Shown: positions 13,206 through 21,884, counted from the first letter of the stretch. The stretch: DNA of 24,089 bases from SIG480 sp045649265 (GCA_045649265.1 JAZRPO010000081.1:1-24089), one strand, 5' to 3'. Program-made: numbers and translations. The notes: generated from the letters alone by a model not told the origin.

Positions 13206-14693
13206 TTATTCTTCAAACATTGAATTTATTTCGGTAATAGTCTTACGCACAAGCATATCTCCGCCCTCATGACCTGTTGTTCCGCCGGATACATAGGCAG
13301 AATAGTGGCTTCCCTTTTCTGCCTTTTCGGTAGGAAGATAGCCCTTAGAGCCGCAACAAAGCTGAATCAGGAAGGTCTGCTTTGCCTTACTTCTTGCGCG
13401 CATCTGATTTCCGTAATCAAGGAAAAGCTCATACGGGTTGGTTGCAAAAGCTATGTCACCGAAACGGATAAAATGCACCTCGATTGTGTCAAGATCTTTT
13501 GTCTGCTGAAGCTCATATCTGGAGATCGTTCCCGTATGAATATGAAGCTTTGCGACATCGCGGAAATTAATATTTCCCTTATTTTTACTGAAAAAGTCTA
13601 TAATCGCCGCCTCTGCCGCATCTCTTTCTTCAATGGTAACACGCCTTACCGGAACATCTATATTTTCTGCTTTATGTACTATACAAGCATCTGCATTATA
13701 GCTTTCAACCTCTGAAAGCGCATACTTGATTTCGTCGGAAATTCTCCTTGCCGCCTTTATGCAGCCGCTTAAATCAAACATTGAGGGGTCTGCCGTTCTC
13801 TCAATTACATTATCTCTTTCAATATTGGGGTCGTTAATCGGGGTTTCGGGCTCTACCCAGCGAATCATGTCACGCGGGCACTGGTCTCCTGCAGGAGAGC
13901 AAAGGCTCAGCAAGAAGATATCCTCGCCGTATTCTTTTCTAAGAGCTTCTTTTACCTTTCCCCAATAGTCGGAGGAAATGAAGTTGCGATGCTCAAGCAC
14001 CTGTGCCGGACAAGCAACATTTGCAACAACGCCCGTGAGCTTTTTATTCTCATCATAGGTAAATAACATTTCTATTCCGCTGTCGTTTCCGCCCTCAAGA
14101 GCAGTAAAGTTTGCCTTGTTGCTATCGCCCCACATTTTTGCGCTTCCGTCATCATAGCAAACTCTTCTGCACATTCCGACAGCAGCTCTGCCAAATCCTG
14201 TGGCATAAAGGCCTTCTTTTCTGTTGTTCCATGCATTAACTGCCGCCTCAGCTATTCTGTCAGCAATATACTCTCTTGCCTCAATCCCCTTGAATATATC
14301 GTCAGCCTCCGTCTGTGCAAACTTTTCGTATGTGACGCCCTCAGGCTGATACTTTTCAAGTACCTTTAATTTGTCGCCCCATCTATCGCTTCTTTCGGCA
14401 TACTGGGGGCCCGTATGTACATGAATTGCGGATATTATTACCTTGTCAGAAGGAAGCTCACTCATCTTTTCAATGCGCGCTCTTACCTCTTTCAGCAGTT
14501 TGCAGCTTGTTGTTATAAGGTCGCAGGCGCATATCACAAACGAATCCTCGCCATTATCCACAGCAAGTGCAGTTACTGTAATCTTGGACTCTACAACGTC
14601 AGAAACTCTTTCATAAAACTGCCCTGCAAGGCTTACCTTTGCTCCCTTCGGAATGAGCTCTGACTCACTCCATCCGATTTTTAACTTATTCAT
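13206..14693 (-). CDS. Neutral/alkaline ceramidase-like hydrolase domain protein, cytoplasmic
   Basis: This 495-residue protein matches the N-terminal catalytic fold of neutral/alkaline ceramidases (PF04734 type), zinc amidases that split N-acyl bonds. The family's zinc ligands appear conserved: H91/H93 in HVHTGP, H235 in VLEHRNFISSDYWG, E422 in NPYELF and Y452 in GYLPT. In characterised ceramidases the nucleophile is the Ser of GDVSPN. Here the matching segment is GDQCPR (269-274) with C272. There is no signal peptide, and the C-terminal Ig-like domain of secreted ceramidases is missing, so it should act inside the cell. ATG 14693 has GGAGGA 7 nt upstream and overlaps the kinase stop by 8 nt, so it is translationally coupled to an FGGY kinase. 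The substrate is unknown; an N-acylated or esterified sugar derivative is a guess. Confidence 0.78.
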   Translation of the reverse strand: MNKLKIGWSESELIPKGAKVSLAGQFYERVSDVVESKITVTALAVDNGEDSFVICACDLITTSCKLLKEVRARIEKMSELPSDKVIISAIHVHTGPQYAERSDRWGDKLKVLEKYQPEGVTYEKFAQTEADDIFKGIEAREYIADRIAEAAVNAWNNRKEGLYATGFGRAAVGMCRRVCYDDGSAKMWGDSNKANFTALEGGNDSGIEMLFTYDENKKLTGVVANVACPAQVLEHRNFISSDYWGKVKEALRKEYGEDIFLLSLCSPAGDQCPRDMIRWVEPETPINDPNIERDNVIERTADPSMFDLSGCIKAARRISDEIKYALSEVESYNADACIVHKAENIDVPVRRVTIEERDAAEAAIIDFFSKNKGNINFRDVAKLHIHTGTISRYELQQTKDLDTIEVHFIRFGDIAFATNPYELFLDYGNQMRARSKAKQTFLIQLCCGSKGYLPTEKAEKGSHYSAYVSGGTTGHEGGDMLVRKTITEINSMFEE

Positions 14694-16152
14694 TTTTCAT
14701 TCCTCCATCATTCAAGCTACATGAAAACTCATAAAGTGCGTTAAACATTTCAAATTTCGTGTTAAGCTCAACATCACCCGAAGGCTCGAAGCGTTTTTCA
14801 AACTCTATCGCCTTTGCCGCCTCGGCAAAGCTTTCGATTTTCCCGTCACTCACCGCTGCAATAATTGCGGCACCTAAGCAGGCAGCCTCCTTTTCCTTCG
14901 GAACGAGAATGGGAAGCTTCGTAATATCCGATTGAAGCTGACACCAAAGATTGCTTTTTGAGCCGCCGCCGGTTGCAATTATCGCCTTGACCGGTGTGTC
15001 CGTTTTCTCAATGTATTCTACATTCTTTCTAAGCAGAAATCCGACGCCTTCCATTACCGCATATGCCATATCATAAGCATCATGCTCATGCCTTAAGCCC
15101 CAGAATACGCCGGTTGCGCGGCTGTCAAACTCAGGCGAATTTGTTCCCACCAAATAAGGAAGGAACAAAAGGTTGTTTCGCTTGCGCCCTTCCAATACCG
15201 AGTCGATTTCTGAAAATGGAACTTCCTTCATACATGAGGACTTGAACCATTCAAGACTTACCCCGCCGCTTTCCGCAACCGGAAGCATGATATGTGTGTC
15301 GGGCAAAAAGCCGTAGTGCATGGCAATACCAGAAGTTTTATCCGCCGGCTCCTTTGAAAAGGCTGCCATCGCCATAACAGTGCCTGTTGAGAGAGTTATT
15401 TTCCCCTCTCCGATGTTGCCTGTTCCAATCATTCCCGCAAAGTGGTCAAGAGTTCCTAAATTTACCCTGCATGCATTTTCCAGCCCAAGGCTTTCTCTAA
15501 TTTCTTTTTTAAGCTCTCCTGCGAGCGAGCAAGGCTCTGCAAGGGGCGGAAGCTTGTTTTCGGTTATTCCGATTGCGTCAAGCATTTTCTTCCAGTAGCA
15601 TTTTTCATAGATATCAAAGTAAAAGGAAAAGGTTGCTATTGACATATCAGAAAGCATTTTATCCGTAAGACAATAAACAATATAGTCCTTAAGGAGCATA
15701 TATTTATCAGCCTTTTCAAAAATGCTTTGCCTTTTTTTCTTTAACCACAAAATTTTTGTTGCAGGCCACGTGGGTAGCACCGCCTGCTGCCCAGTTACCC
15801 TTTCGCATTCTTCCTTGGTGAAAAGCGCTGAAAGCTCCTCGCACTCTTCGGTTGAACGCTCATCCATCCAGGAAATTGCGTTCATCAAAGGCCTGCCTTC
15901 TTTATCCAGGACCACCAGCGACTCCGCCTGACCTGTAAACGCCATTTCCTTTACACACTTCACTCCGTTTTCCGTGCACAGCTCAGAAAGCAGATTTATG
16001 AGATTTTCAAAATATACTTCAGCATCAAATTCCACAAATCCGTTTTCCCTTATATAGCTTACGGGAATGCTTTTTCTTCCCTTAAGCACAAGGCTTTCAT
16101 CGTAAAGCGCCGCCTTAATATTGGTGCTGCCAAGATCAATTCCTATATACAT
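14686..16152 (-). CDS. FGGY-family carbohydrate kinase, XylB-like
   Basis: This 488-residue sugar kinase has the two-domain ASKHA fold. The N-terminal phosphate-1 motif is IDLGSTNIK (5-13, D6), a GFVEFDAEVYFEN segment follows, the FTGQAESLVVLD substrate-side segment is at 72-83, the catalytic base is D236 in LGTLDHFAGMIGTG, the nucleotide loop is LSTGTVMA (254-261) and the adenosine motif is ATGGGSKSNLW (393-403). Length and order are normal. Sequence alone cannot separate xylulose, fuculose, ribulose or related kinases; the upstream fucose-isomerase-like gene suggests a ketose made by that enzyme. ATG 16152 has GGAGAG upstream. It is 16 nt after the isomerase and overlaps the ceramidase-like gene, the middle of a three-gene sugar cassette. 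No sugar transporter or regulator is in view. Confidence 0.92.
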   Translation of the reverse strand: MYIGIDLGSTNIKAALYDESLVLKGRKSIPVSYIRENGFVEFDAEVYFENLINLLSELCTENGVKCVKEMAFTGQAESLVVLDKEGRPLMNAISWMDERSTEECEELSALFTKEECERVTGQQAVLPTWPATKILWLKKKRQSIFEKADKYMLLKDYIVYCLTDKMLSDMSIATFSFYFDIYEKCYWKKMLDAIGITENKLPPLAEPCSLAGELKKEIRESLGLENACRVNLGTLDHFAGMIGTGNIGEGKITLSTGTVMAMAAFSKEPADKTSGIAMHYGFLPDTHIMLPVAESGGVSLEWFKSSCMKEVPFSEIDSVLEGRKRNNLLFLPYLVGTNSPEFDSRATGVFWGLRHEHDAYDMAYAVMEGVGFLLRKNVEYIEKTDTPVKAIIATGGGSKSNLWCQLQSDITKLPILVPKEKEAACLGAAIIAAVSDGKIESFAEAAKAIEFEKRFEPSGDVELNTKFEMFNALYEFSCSLNDGGMKNE

Positions 16153-16168
16153 ACCAATCTCTCCAATA

Positions 16169-17527
16169 TTACATAACTAATTCAATATCCATTATCTTGC
16201 AGAAGTCACGGATTTCCTCAACAAAGTTTCCGTATGCCACCAAGACGTGCTGACCTGCAACATTTTGTGCAAATTCTTCGACCGTGCAGCTGTCAGGGAA
16301 TACTTCGAGGCTGGGAAGCTGAGGCGCAGGGTCATCCCATCCGTATTCGTTCCATGCCGGAGGATTCTTTGCCTCTGCTGTGTAAACGTGCATCTTATAC
16401 TTACCGTCAAGATAGAAAAGCCTTGCGCAGGTAACATACCCCGTCTTAACCTTTGATACGTTAAGAAGCGAAGAATTAAGAAGTCCAAAAGCCGCGGGGA
16501 GCACAGTTACTTCTCCGTCCGTTACCGGCTCCGGAACAAAATCAGGAACACCGATTAACATGCTCTTTTCGAAAAATTCGTAATATTCAAGATAAGGCAC
16601 CGTCTGTCCGGACAGATATTTCATCATAATCTGAGTAACAGCACCCATAATATCATTTTCGGGAACGGTCAATACGCCGTAATAATGCTCAAGAAGCATA
16701 AACACCATCGCAGGAGGGAAGCCAACAAGCTTCTTCATACCGTCAACATCCAAAAGGGTAACTGCCTCCCAGCCCCTCTCTTTTATCTTCATACCGATGG
16801 CAAGAGCGTATTTTACTCCGGTTTCTATTACGGAATCGTCACACTCTTTGTTGAATTTCCAGTTTGCCTTGACAAAATCAACGCCTGCTTTTATATCCTC
16901 TTCGGAAAGCTTTTCAATGTTCTGAACCATTTCAAGCATTTCAAAGGGTTCAACCTCGACGCCGATTTTGCCCCTCATGCTGTTGCCCTCAAACTGTGTG
17001 CCGTAAAGAAGCATATCCCGATATCCCATAGTGCCGACTCGCGCACTTCTAAGCTCCTTTTTTGCACAGCAAGCTGTAAGAAAGGCATTGATTTTAGCCA
17101 GAGGATAATCCTTTCCGATGATGTTGTATACATACTTGAAGGTGTACCCCATAGCCTCAAACGCAGGCCTTATGGCAGTTGTCCCCGCCTGCTCAGCGGT
17201 GGTTATAATCCTGCCTTTTTCCTTCCATCCGCAAAGCCCCCACAATAACATGGGAATGTGTCTGAAATTATCAGTTACACGGATAACGGCGTGTGTGGGT
17301 ACCCAGCCTGCAACGCATACTACGAGCGCAGAAAAGTCCTTATCAATTATCTTTTCTATTGCCGCATCTGCCGTTTTATATTCAGGATCGTCAATTACAA
17401 GACCACCATCGTAAACTTCATAGCCGAGGCTTTTTATGACCGAAAGCCCCTCATCATGCTTTAAGTTAAGTCTGTCTATAGGTGTGTTTACTTCTCCAAA
17501 ACATACGAAAGCAATTTTTTTATTCAT
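16169..17527 (-). CDS. L-fucose/L-arabinose isomerase-like protein
   Basis: This 452-residue protein has the FucI/AraA fold: an alternating alpha/beta N-terminal half with the substrate-side GGLVIDDPEYKTADAAI, WVPTHAVIRVT and WGLCGWKEKG stretches, a central segment with VPENDIMGAVTQ (288-299, E290 as likely metal ligand) and YLEYYEFFEK (312-321, acidic residue in the position of the second metal ligand), and a C-terminal beta domain closing with GQHVLVAYG (425-433, H427). Isomerases of this family convert aldoses to ketoses with Mn2+. It is shorter than FucI (about 590) and near the AraA/FucI-like group (about 450-500), so no single sugar can be named. ATG 17527 has GGAGGA 7 nt upstream. It follows lysC by 47 nt without a terminator and leads into the FGGY kinase. 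Confidence 0.85.
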   Translation of the reverse strand: MNKKIAFVCFGEVNTPIDRLNLKHDEGLSVIKSLGYEVYDGGLVIDDPEYKTADAAIEKIIDKDFSALVVCVAGWVPTHAVIRVTDNFRHIPMLLWGLCGWKEKGRIITTAEQAGTTAIRPAFEAMGYTFKYVYNIIGKDYPLAKINAFLTACCAKKELRSARVGTMGYRDMLLYGTQFEGNSMRGKIGVEVEPFEMLEMVQNIEKLSEEDIKAGVDFVKANWKFNKECDDSVIETGVKYALAIGMKIKERGWEAVTLLDVDGMKKLVGFPPAMVFMLLEHYYGVLTVPENDIMGAVTQIMMKYLSGQTVPYLEYYEFFEKSMLIGVPDFVPEPVTDGEVTVLPAAFGLLNSSLLNVSKVKTGYVTCARLFYLDGKYKMHVYTAEAKNPPAWNEYGWDDPAPQLPSLEVFPDSCTVEEFAQNVAGQHVLVAYGNFVEEIRDFCKIMDIELVM

Positions 17528-17574
17528 ATTTCATTCCTCCAAAAATCCTTTTTTCAACAACTTCAATCGTTTTA

Positions 17575-18777
17575 TTAAAAGAACTTGTCGTGAACTGCGC
17601 GCATTGCACGCTCGGAATCGTCTTTTTTGATGAGAACAGAAACCTTGATTTCACTCGTTGAAATCATATCAATATTTACATTTGCAGCAGCGAGAGCTTC
17701 AAACATCATAGCTGCAACACCGGGGTTGTTGACCATTCCTGCACCAACGATTGAGAGCTTGCAGAGGTCATCGCGGACTGCGATGGACTCAAATCCGAGG
17801 CTCGCCTTATTGTCCTCAAGGATTTTCTTTGCAGCATCAATAGAAGAGTTGGGGACTGTAAATGCTATATCCTTGTTTCCCCGCCTGCCGATAGATTGAA
17901 GAATAATGTCTACGTTTACTCCTTTGTTTGCAAGAAGAGAGAATACCTTGTATGCAATGCCCGGAGCATCTGCCATATTGACGAGAGATATCTGCGCAAT
18001 ATCCATATCGCGGGCAACGCCGCTAACATTCATTTTTTCCACTTTGCTTGCCTCCTTAATTTTTGTTCCCGGGTTACGGGTAAAGCTGGATATAACTTCC
18101 ATATTTACGTTGAAGCGCTTGCCCATCTCAACTGAACGGTTATGCAAAACCTGTGCGCCAAGAGATGCGAGTTCAAGCATTTCGTCATAAGTAATTTCGT
18201 CAAGCTTCTTTGCTGTCGGAATCTTTCTCGGGTCAGCAGTATAAACGCCGTCGACATCTGTATATATCTGGCAGAGGTCTGCGCCGAGCGCAGCTGCAAG
18301 CGCAACTGCGGTGGTATCGCTTCCACCACGGCCGAGGGTTGTGATATCCTCAAACTTGTTTATTCCTTGAAATCCTGCAACAATAACGATCCTGCGCTTT
18401 GAAATTTCAAGTTTAAGACGCTCAGTTTCTATCTTCTTGATTCGGGCTGAACCGTAGTTCATACCTGTCTGGATTCCTGCCTGCCAACCTGTAAGCGAGA
18501 TTACGGGGAAACCGAGCTTTTCGATTGCCATGGCAAGAAGGGATATTGAAATCTGCTCGCCGTTCGCAAGGAGCATATCCATTTCTCGCTTTGACGGATT
18601 AGGATTAATCTCCTTTGCCTTTTCGATAAGCTCATCCGTTGTATCTCCCTGGGCCGACACAACAACGACAACATCATTTCCTGCTGAATATGTGCTTGTA
18701 ACGATATCTGCTACATTGAACAAGCGCTCTGTATCAGCAACGGACGAGCCACCGAATTTTTGGACTATAAGACTCAT
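17575..18777 (-). CDS. lysC: Aspartate kinase, monofunctional
   Basis: Aspartate kinase makes aspartyl phosphate, the first step to Lys, Thr and Met. The 400-residue protein has the amino-acid kinase domain with KFGGSSVAD (7-15), an FQGI...TLGRGGSDTTAVALAAALGA stretch and the YTDVDGVYTADPR motif. Two C-terminal ACT domains (about 265-400) include SLVNMADAPGIAYKVFSLLANKG and the LSIVGAGMVNNPGVAAMMFEAL repeat. Length fits LysC/DapG-type enzymes controlled by end-product binding. ATG 18777 has AAAGGAAG upstream. It follows homoserine dehydrogenase by 44 nt on the same strand. No lysine or threonine riboswitch precedes the operon. Confidence 0.96.
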   Translation of the reverse strand: MSLIVQKFGGSSVADTERLFNVADIVTSTYSAGNDVVVVVSAQGDTTDELIEKAKEINPNPSKREMDMLLANGEQISISLLAMAIEKLGFPVISLTGWQAGIQTGMNYGSARIKKIETERLKLEISKRRIVIVAGFQGINKFEDITTLGRGGSDTTAVALAAALGADLCQIYTDVDGVYTADPRKIPTAKKLDEITYDEMLELASLGAQVLHNRSVEMGKRFNVNMEVISSFTRNPGTKIKEASKVEKMNVSGVARDMDIAQISLVNMADAPGIAYKVFSLLANKGVNVDIILQSIGRRGNKDIAFTVPNSSIDAAKKILEDNKASLGFESIAVRDDLCKLSIVGAGMVNNPGVAAMMFEALAAANVNIDMISTSEIKVSVLIKKDDSERAMRAVHDKFF

Positions 18778-18821
18778 TTATAATTCTTCCTTTCAGAAAT
18801 TTTAGCTTATTTAATTACCTA

Positions 18822-20036
18822 TCAAAGAACGCGCATATTTGAAAGAACGTCAACACGCTCGGAAAGTGCTTCAAGCTTTTTCTCAAAATCGCACTGGGTG
18901 AGAGTTTCTGTGATAAATGCTGTGGCAAGCTCCGAATCTATGAAGTTGACTGCACCGAAAATCTGGGTTGCCGCACTTCTTGCATTTTCGCCATCTATGC
19001 GAACATAATACTTTGACTCAAACTCTGACATATCTGCGATTGCTTCGTCTGATGCATCAGCCCAGTTTAAGAACTTCTTTGCGCCGATATGCTTAACTGC
19101 ATCAATAACATCTGCCGAAACTGCGCTCGCTGTCGGGAGCTTCCCTGCACCCGGGCCGTAAAACATTGCGTTTCCTACCATGTTGCCATGGACCATAATT
19201 GCGTTGAAAACGTCTTCAACCGATGCAATGGGAGAGCTTTTATCGACAAGGTGCGGCCCGACATATGCATAAACGCGGCCGTCGGGAGCGAGCTTGCATC
19301 TGCCGAGAAGGCGGATGACCTTGCCCGCATTTTCTGCAAGCCTTACATCATCAAGGGTAACCTTTGTGATTCCCTCTGTTTTGATATACTTGGGATAAAT
19401 GTGGCGGCCAAACGCAAGAGAAGCCAGGATGCATATTTTTCTGCAAGCATCGTGCCCCTCAACATCTGCGCTCGGGTCACGCTCAGCATAGCCAAGCTGC
19501 TGTGCCTCAGCAAGAGCCTTCTGGAAAGTGAGCCCCGCTTTTATCATACGCGTAAGAATGTAATTTGTTGTTCCGTTTAATATACCGTAAATCTCGTCTA
19601 TCTGATTTGCGGCAAGACACTGGGCAATCGGACGGATTACGGGAATACCTCCACCGACAGATGCTTCGAAAAGATAGCTGACGTCTTTATCGTGTGCAAT
19701 TGCGAAAAACTCTGCACCGTGAGTTGCAACAAGCTCCTTGTTGGAGGTTACAACACTCTTGCCTGCAAGAAGAGCACGTTTTGTAAAATCGTAAGCCGGA
19801 TTTGTTCCGCCGATTGTTTCAACAACCACTGAAATTTCGGGGTCGTTTTCTATAACAGCAAAATCCTTTACGAATTTTGAAGCATTCTTGTCGTTTGAGA
19901 AGTCGCGGATATCAAGAACATATTTGACCTCGATAGCCTCGCCCGCATTTGCGGCAATCGTTTCTGCATTTTTCTCCATAAGCTCAACAACGCCTGAGCC
20001 TACTGTTCCATAACCTAAAACTGCAATTTTCTTCAT
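18822..20036 (-). CDS. hom: Homoserine dehydrogenase with shortened ACT tail
   Basis: The enzyme reduces aspartate semialdehyde to homoserine. The 404-residue protein has the N-terminal nucleotide-binding loop GYGTVGSG (8-15), ETIGGTNPA (73-81), SNKELVATHG (98-107, with K100), NGTTNYILT, and AERDPSADVEGHDACRKICIL, which carries the catalytic Asp and Lys. A C-terminal segment from KYYVRID to the end (about 63 residues) looks like a compressed ACT domain missing part of the central SI...Q region, so feedback inhibition by threonine may be weak. ATG 20036 has AGGGGAAAG upstream. It is second in the ACT-hom-lysC operon, and no thrB or thrC follows. Confidence 0.95.
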   Translation of the reverse strand: MKKIAVLGYGTVGSGVVELMEKNAETIAANAGEAIEVKYVLDIRDFSNDKNASKFVKDFAVIENDPEISVVVETIGGTNPAYDFTKRALLAGKSVVTSNKELVATHGAEFFAIAHDKDVSYLFEASVGGGIPVIRPIAQCLAANQIDEIYGILNGTTNYILTRMIKAGLTFQKALAEAQQLGYAERDPSADVEGHDACRKICILASLAFGRHIYPKYIKTEGITKVTLDDVRLAENAGKVIRLLGRCKLAPDGRVYAYVGPHLVDKSSPIASVEDVFNAIMVHGNMVGNAMFYGPGAGKLPTASAVSADVIDAVKHIGAKKFLNWADASDEAIADMSEFESKYYVRIDGENARSAATQIFGAVNFIDSELATAFITETLTQCDFEKKLEALSERVDVLSNMRVL

Positions 20037-20064
20037 AATACTTTCCCCTGATTGTTAATTTTAT

Positions 20065-20508
20065 TTATCTCCCTGCGAGAGGCTTAAATGAAATTACGCC
20101 GTCAATCTTCATCGCAAGCTCTATAAAACTGTCAATATCCTCTGTCATCCCCAAAGTGTCAGCAGAGATTGTTACCGGAGCCTGCCCGCCGCTCGGGATA
20201 GTCTGGTAAATTGTGAGAATATTTGCACTGTATGTAGCAAAGTGCGCAAGAATTCTCGAAAGAACCCCGGGCTCATCTCGAAGGAGCATTGAAAACGTAA
20301 TTATATGCCCGAGGGACATATCAGTAAACGGCGAGATGAGATCTTTATACTTATAAAAGGCGCTGCGGCTGATTTCGGCAAGCGCGCATGCCTCTTCGAC
20401 TGTTCTCACCCTGCCTGAGGACAAATAGCCCTTCGCCTTTACCGTCTTTATAAGAACCTCAGGAAGTGCCGTGTCCTGAACGATATAATATTTGTGGTTC
20501 GACTGCAT
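20065..20508 (-). CDS. UPF0735 ACT-domain protein (PheB-like regulator)
   Basis: This 147-residue protein has an N-terminal helical, HTH-like region (about 16-58, LIKTVKAKGYLSSGRVRTVEEA, ending FYKYKDLI) and a C-terminal ACT domain (about 69-142: ITFSMLLRDEPGVLSRIL then SANILTIYQTIP). This layout is that of UPF0735/PheB proteins, commonly the gene before hom in Firmicutes and presumed to sense an amino acid. I chose ATG 20508 because GGAGGG (20515-20520) is 6 nt away. Another ATG abuts the ribosome site, and the longer upstream frame would start at the promoter. It leads the operon with hom and lysC. Confidence 0.9.
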   Translation of the reverse strand: MQSNHKYYIVQDTALPEVLIKTVKAKGYLSSGRVRTVEEACALAEISRSAFYKYKDLISPFTDMSLGHIITFSMLLRDEPGVLSRILAHFATYSANILTIYQTIPSGGQAPVTISADTLGMTEDIDSFIELAMKIDGVISFKPLAGR

Positions 20509-20553
20509 CAACATCCCTCCTTCGCGGTCATTTGTTTTTGCATCACGGATATT

Positions 20554-20582
20554 ATCATAACACATTTCTTATTTTTATTCAA
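20554..20582 (-). promoter_or_regulatory. Promoter of the ACT-hom-lysC operon
   Basis: On the minus strand TTGAAT (20582-20577) and TATGAT (20559-20554) are separated by 17 nt. The leader is short, about 35-45 nt, too small for a riboswitch. Confidence 0.7.
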
Positions 20583-20691
20583 GGGTAAATTCCAAAATTT
20601 TTAAATCTTTATTTTTTTGTTAAACTGGAAAAAAAAACTTTTATTTCCACACTTAATGATATATAATATACTCAAAAGGTAGGTGAAATCT

Positions 20692-21786
20692 ATGTCTGAA
20701 AAAAAGCATTTGCGTTTTTTTGTTACGCTTCTCTATATTGTGCTCGGAGTTCTGGGGTTATGGCTGGTTTTCAAATATGCTCTGCCGTGGTTTTCTCCGT
20801 TCATTCTTGCGTTTCTGTTCTCGCGCATTATAGAGCGCCCTGTTTCCTTCTTTCAAAAGAAGCTTCGTTTTCCCCGCCCGCTTGCAAGTCTTCTTTTTAC
20901 GCTCCTTTTTTATGGCATAATCGGAACCCTTGTCTTTTTTGCGACATCCAAGCTTGCGCGAGCGCTCATCGCTCTTTTTGAAAAGCTTCGCACTCTTGAT
21001 ATTGACCTTCTTGTTGAAGAACTCAAATTAATGTTCATTAATATTCTTTCGCGACTTCCGCTTGACTTGCAGGATTTTATTTACACAAATATCGGAGGCT
21101 GGCTTTCAGAGCTTATTTCCGCTCTCAGAAACCTCATCGCTCCGATTGTTTCCTACACTGCCGACATTGCATCAGTTCTGCCGTCAATCCTTATTTTTGT
21201 TATTGCGGCAATTGTTTCTACCTACTTTTTCAGCAGTGACTATGAAACATTAAAGAAAAAGCTTTTGGAGATTGCACCGAAAAGCTGGAAAATCAGCTAC
21301 AAGCGCACCCGCAATCAGCTTTCCGAAACACTTCTTGCCTATATCCGCGCTGTTTTGATTCTCGTTTGCATTATGTTTGTTGAGCTTTCCATAGGTCTTT
21401 CGATTCTCAGAGTTCCAAACTCGCTGCTCATCGCCGCGGTTATTGCAATTATTGATGCGCTCCCCATTCTCGGAACAGGCTGGGTGCTTTTGCCATGGGC
21501 GATAATCTCCATTTTCTCTGGAAACTACATCTTCGCAATCGGCCTTGCAATTATCTATGGAGTTGTTATGGTAGTCAGAAACCTTATCGAACCGAAGATT
21601 GTGGGCGAGCATATCGGACTCCACCCGCTCGCAACGCTTATTTCAATATACATCGGTCTTAAACTCTTCGGAATCCTCGGTATGTTTACACCGATTCTTG
21701 TGGCTCTCATCAAGAAATTCTATGAGTGGGGATATCTTGATTTCATTAAAAGCAGAAAGCAGCCACCGGAGCCTCTGGATGAATAG
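20692..21786 (+). CDS. AI-2E/YtvI family multipass membrane protein
   Basis: This 364-residue membrane protein resembles the AI-2E transporter superfamily, in particular the YtvI-like group annotated as sporulation integral membrane proteins. It has two N-terminal helices (residues about 8-50), one near 65-85, a long amphipathic domain (about 95-150), then five or more further helices. The family's late motif is visible as PILGTGWVLLPWAIISIFSGNY followed by NLIEPKIVGEHIGLHPLATLISIYIGLKLFGILG. Function is not established: related proteins export AI-2 or act as antiporters. ATG 20692 has AGGTAGGTGA upstream. A GTG at 20683 lies within that ribosome site. A TATAAT at 20662-20667 is the likely -10 box, but I find no good -35. 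It is monocistronic, followed by its own terminator. Confidence 0.85.
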   Translation: MSEKKHLRFFVTLLYIVLGVLGLWLVFKYALPWFSPFILAFLFSRIIERPVSFFQKKLRFPRPLASLLFTLLFYGIIGTLVFFATSKLARALIALFEKLRTLDIDLLVEELKLMFINILSRLPLDLQDFIYTNIGGWLSELISALRNLIAPIVSYTADIASVLPSILIFVIAAIVSTYFFSSDYETLKKKLLEIAPKSWKISYKRTRNQLSETLLAYIRAVLILVCIMFVELSIGLSILRVPNSLLIAAVIAIIDALPILGTGWVLLPWAIISIFSGNYIFAIGLAIIYGVVMVVRNLIEPKIVGEHIGLHPLATLISIYIGLKLFGILGMFTPILVALIKKFYEWGYLDFIKSRKQPPEPLDE

Positions 21787-21802
21787 GATAAAAAAATGAA
21801 AT

Positions 21803-21837
21803 CAGGCAGCGAAGCTTAAATGCTGCTTGTTTTTTTC
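21803..21837 (+). terminator. Terminator of the ytvI-like gene
   Basis: CAGGCAGC (21803-21810) pairs with GCTGCTTG (21822-21829), followed by eight T's. Its T-run overlaps the -35 region of the next promoter. Confidence 0.8.
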
Positions 21838-21855
21838 ATCTGTGTATGCTATGAT
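21827..21855 (+). promoter_or_regulatory. Promoter of the cobalamin riboswitch transcript
   Basis: TTGTTT (21827-21832) and TATGAT (21850-21855) are spaced 17 nt, with an extended TG one base before the -10. Transcription would begin near 21862, just ahead of the riboswitch. Confidence 0.6.
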
Positions 21856-21884
21856 GTTTATGTAAAATTCAATACCGTCACACA

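Noticed and set aside
13206..14693. Calling this a true ceramidase
   Set aside because: The nucleophilic Ser is replaced by Cys, and the signal peptide and C-terminal domain are missing, so only the fold is claimed.
16685..17248. 187-aa plus-strand frame
   Set aside because: It is antisense to the isomerase gene, which has clear family motifs.
19089..19580. 163-aa plus-strand Cys-rich frame
   Set aside because: It is antisense to homoserine dehydrogenase, a mirror of its codon bias.
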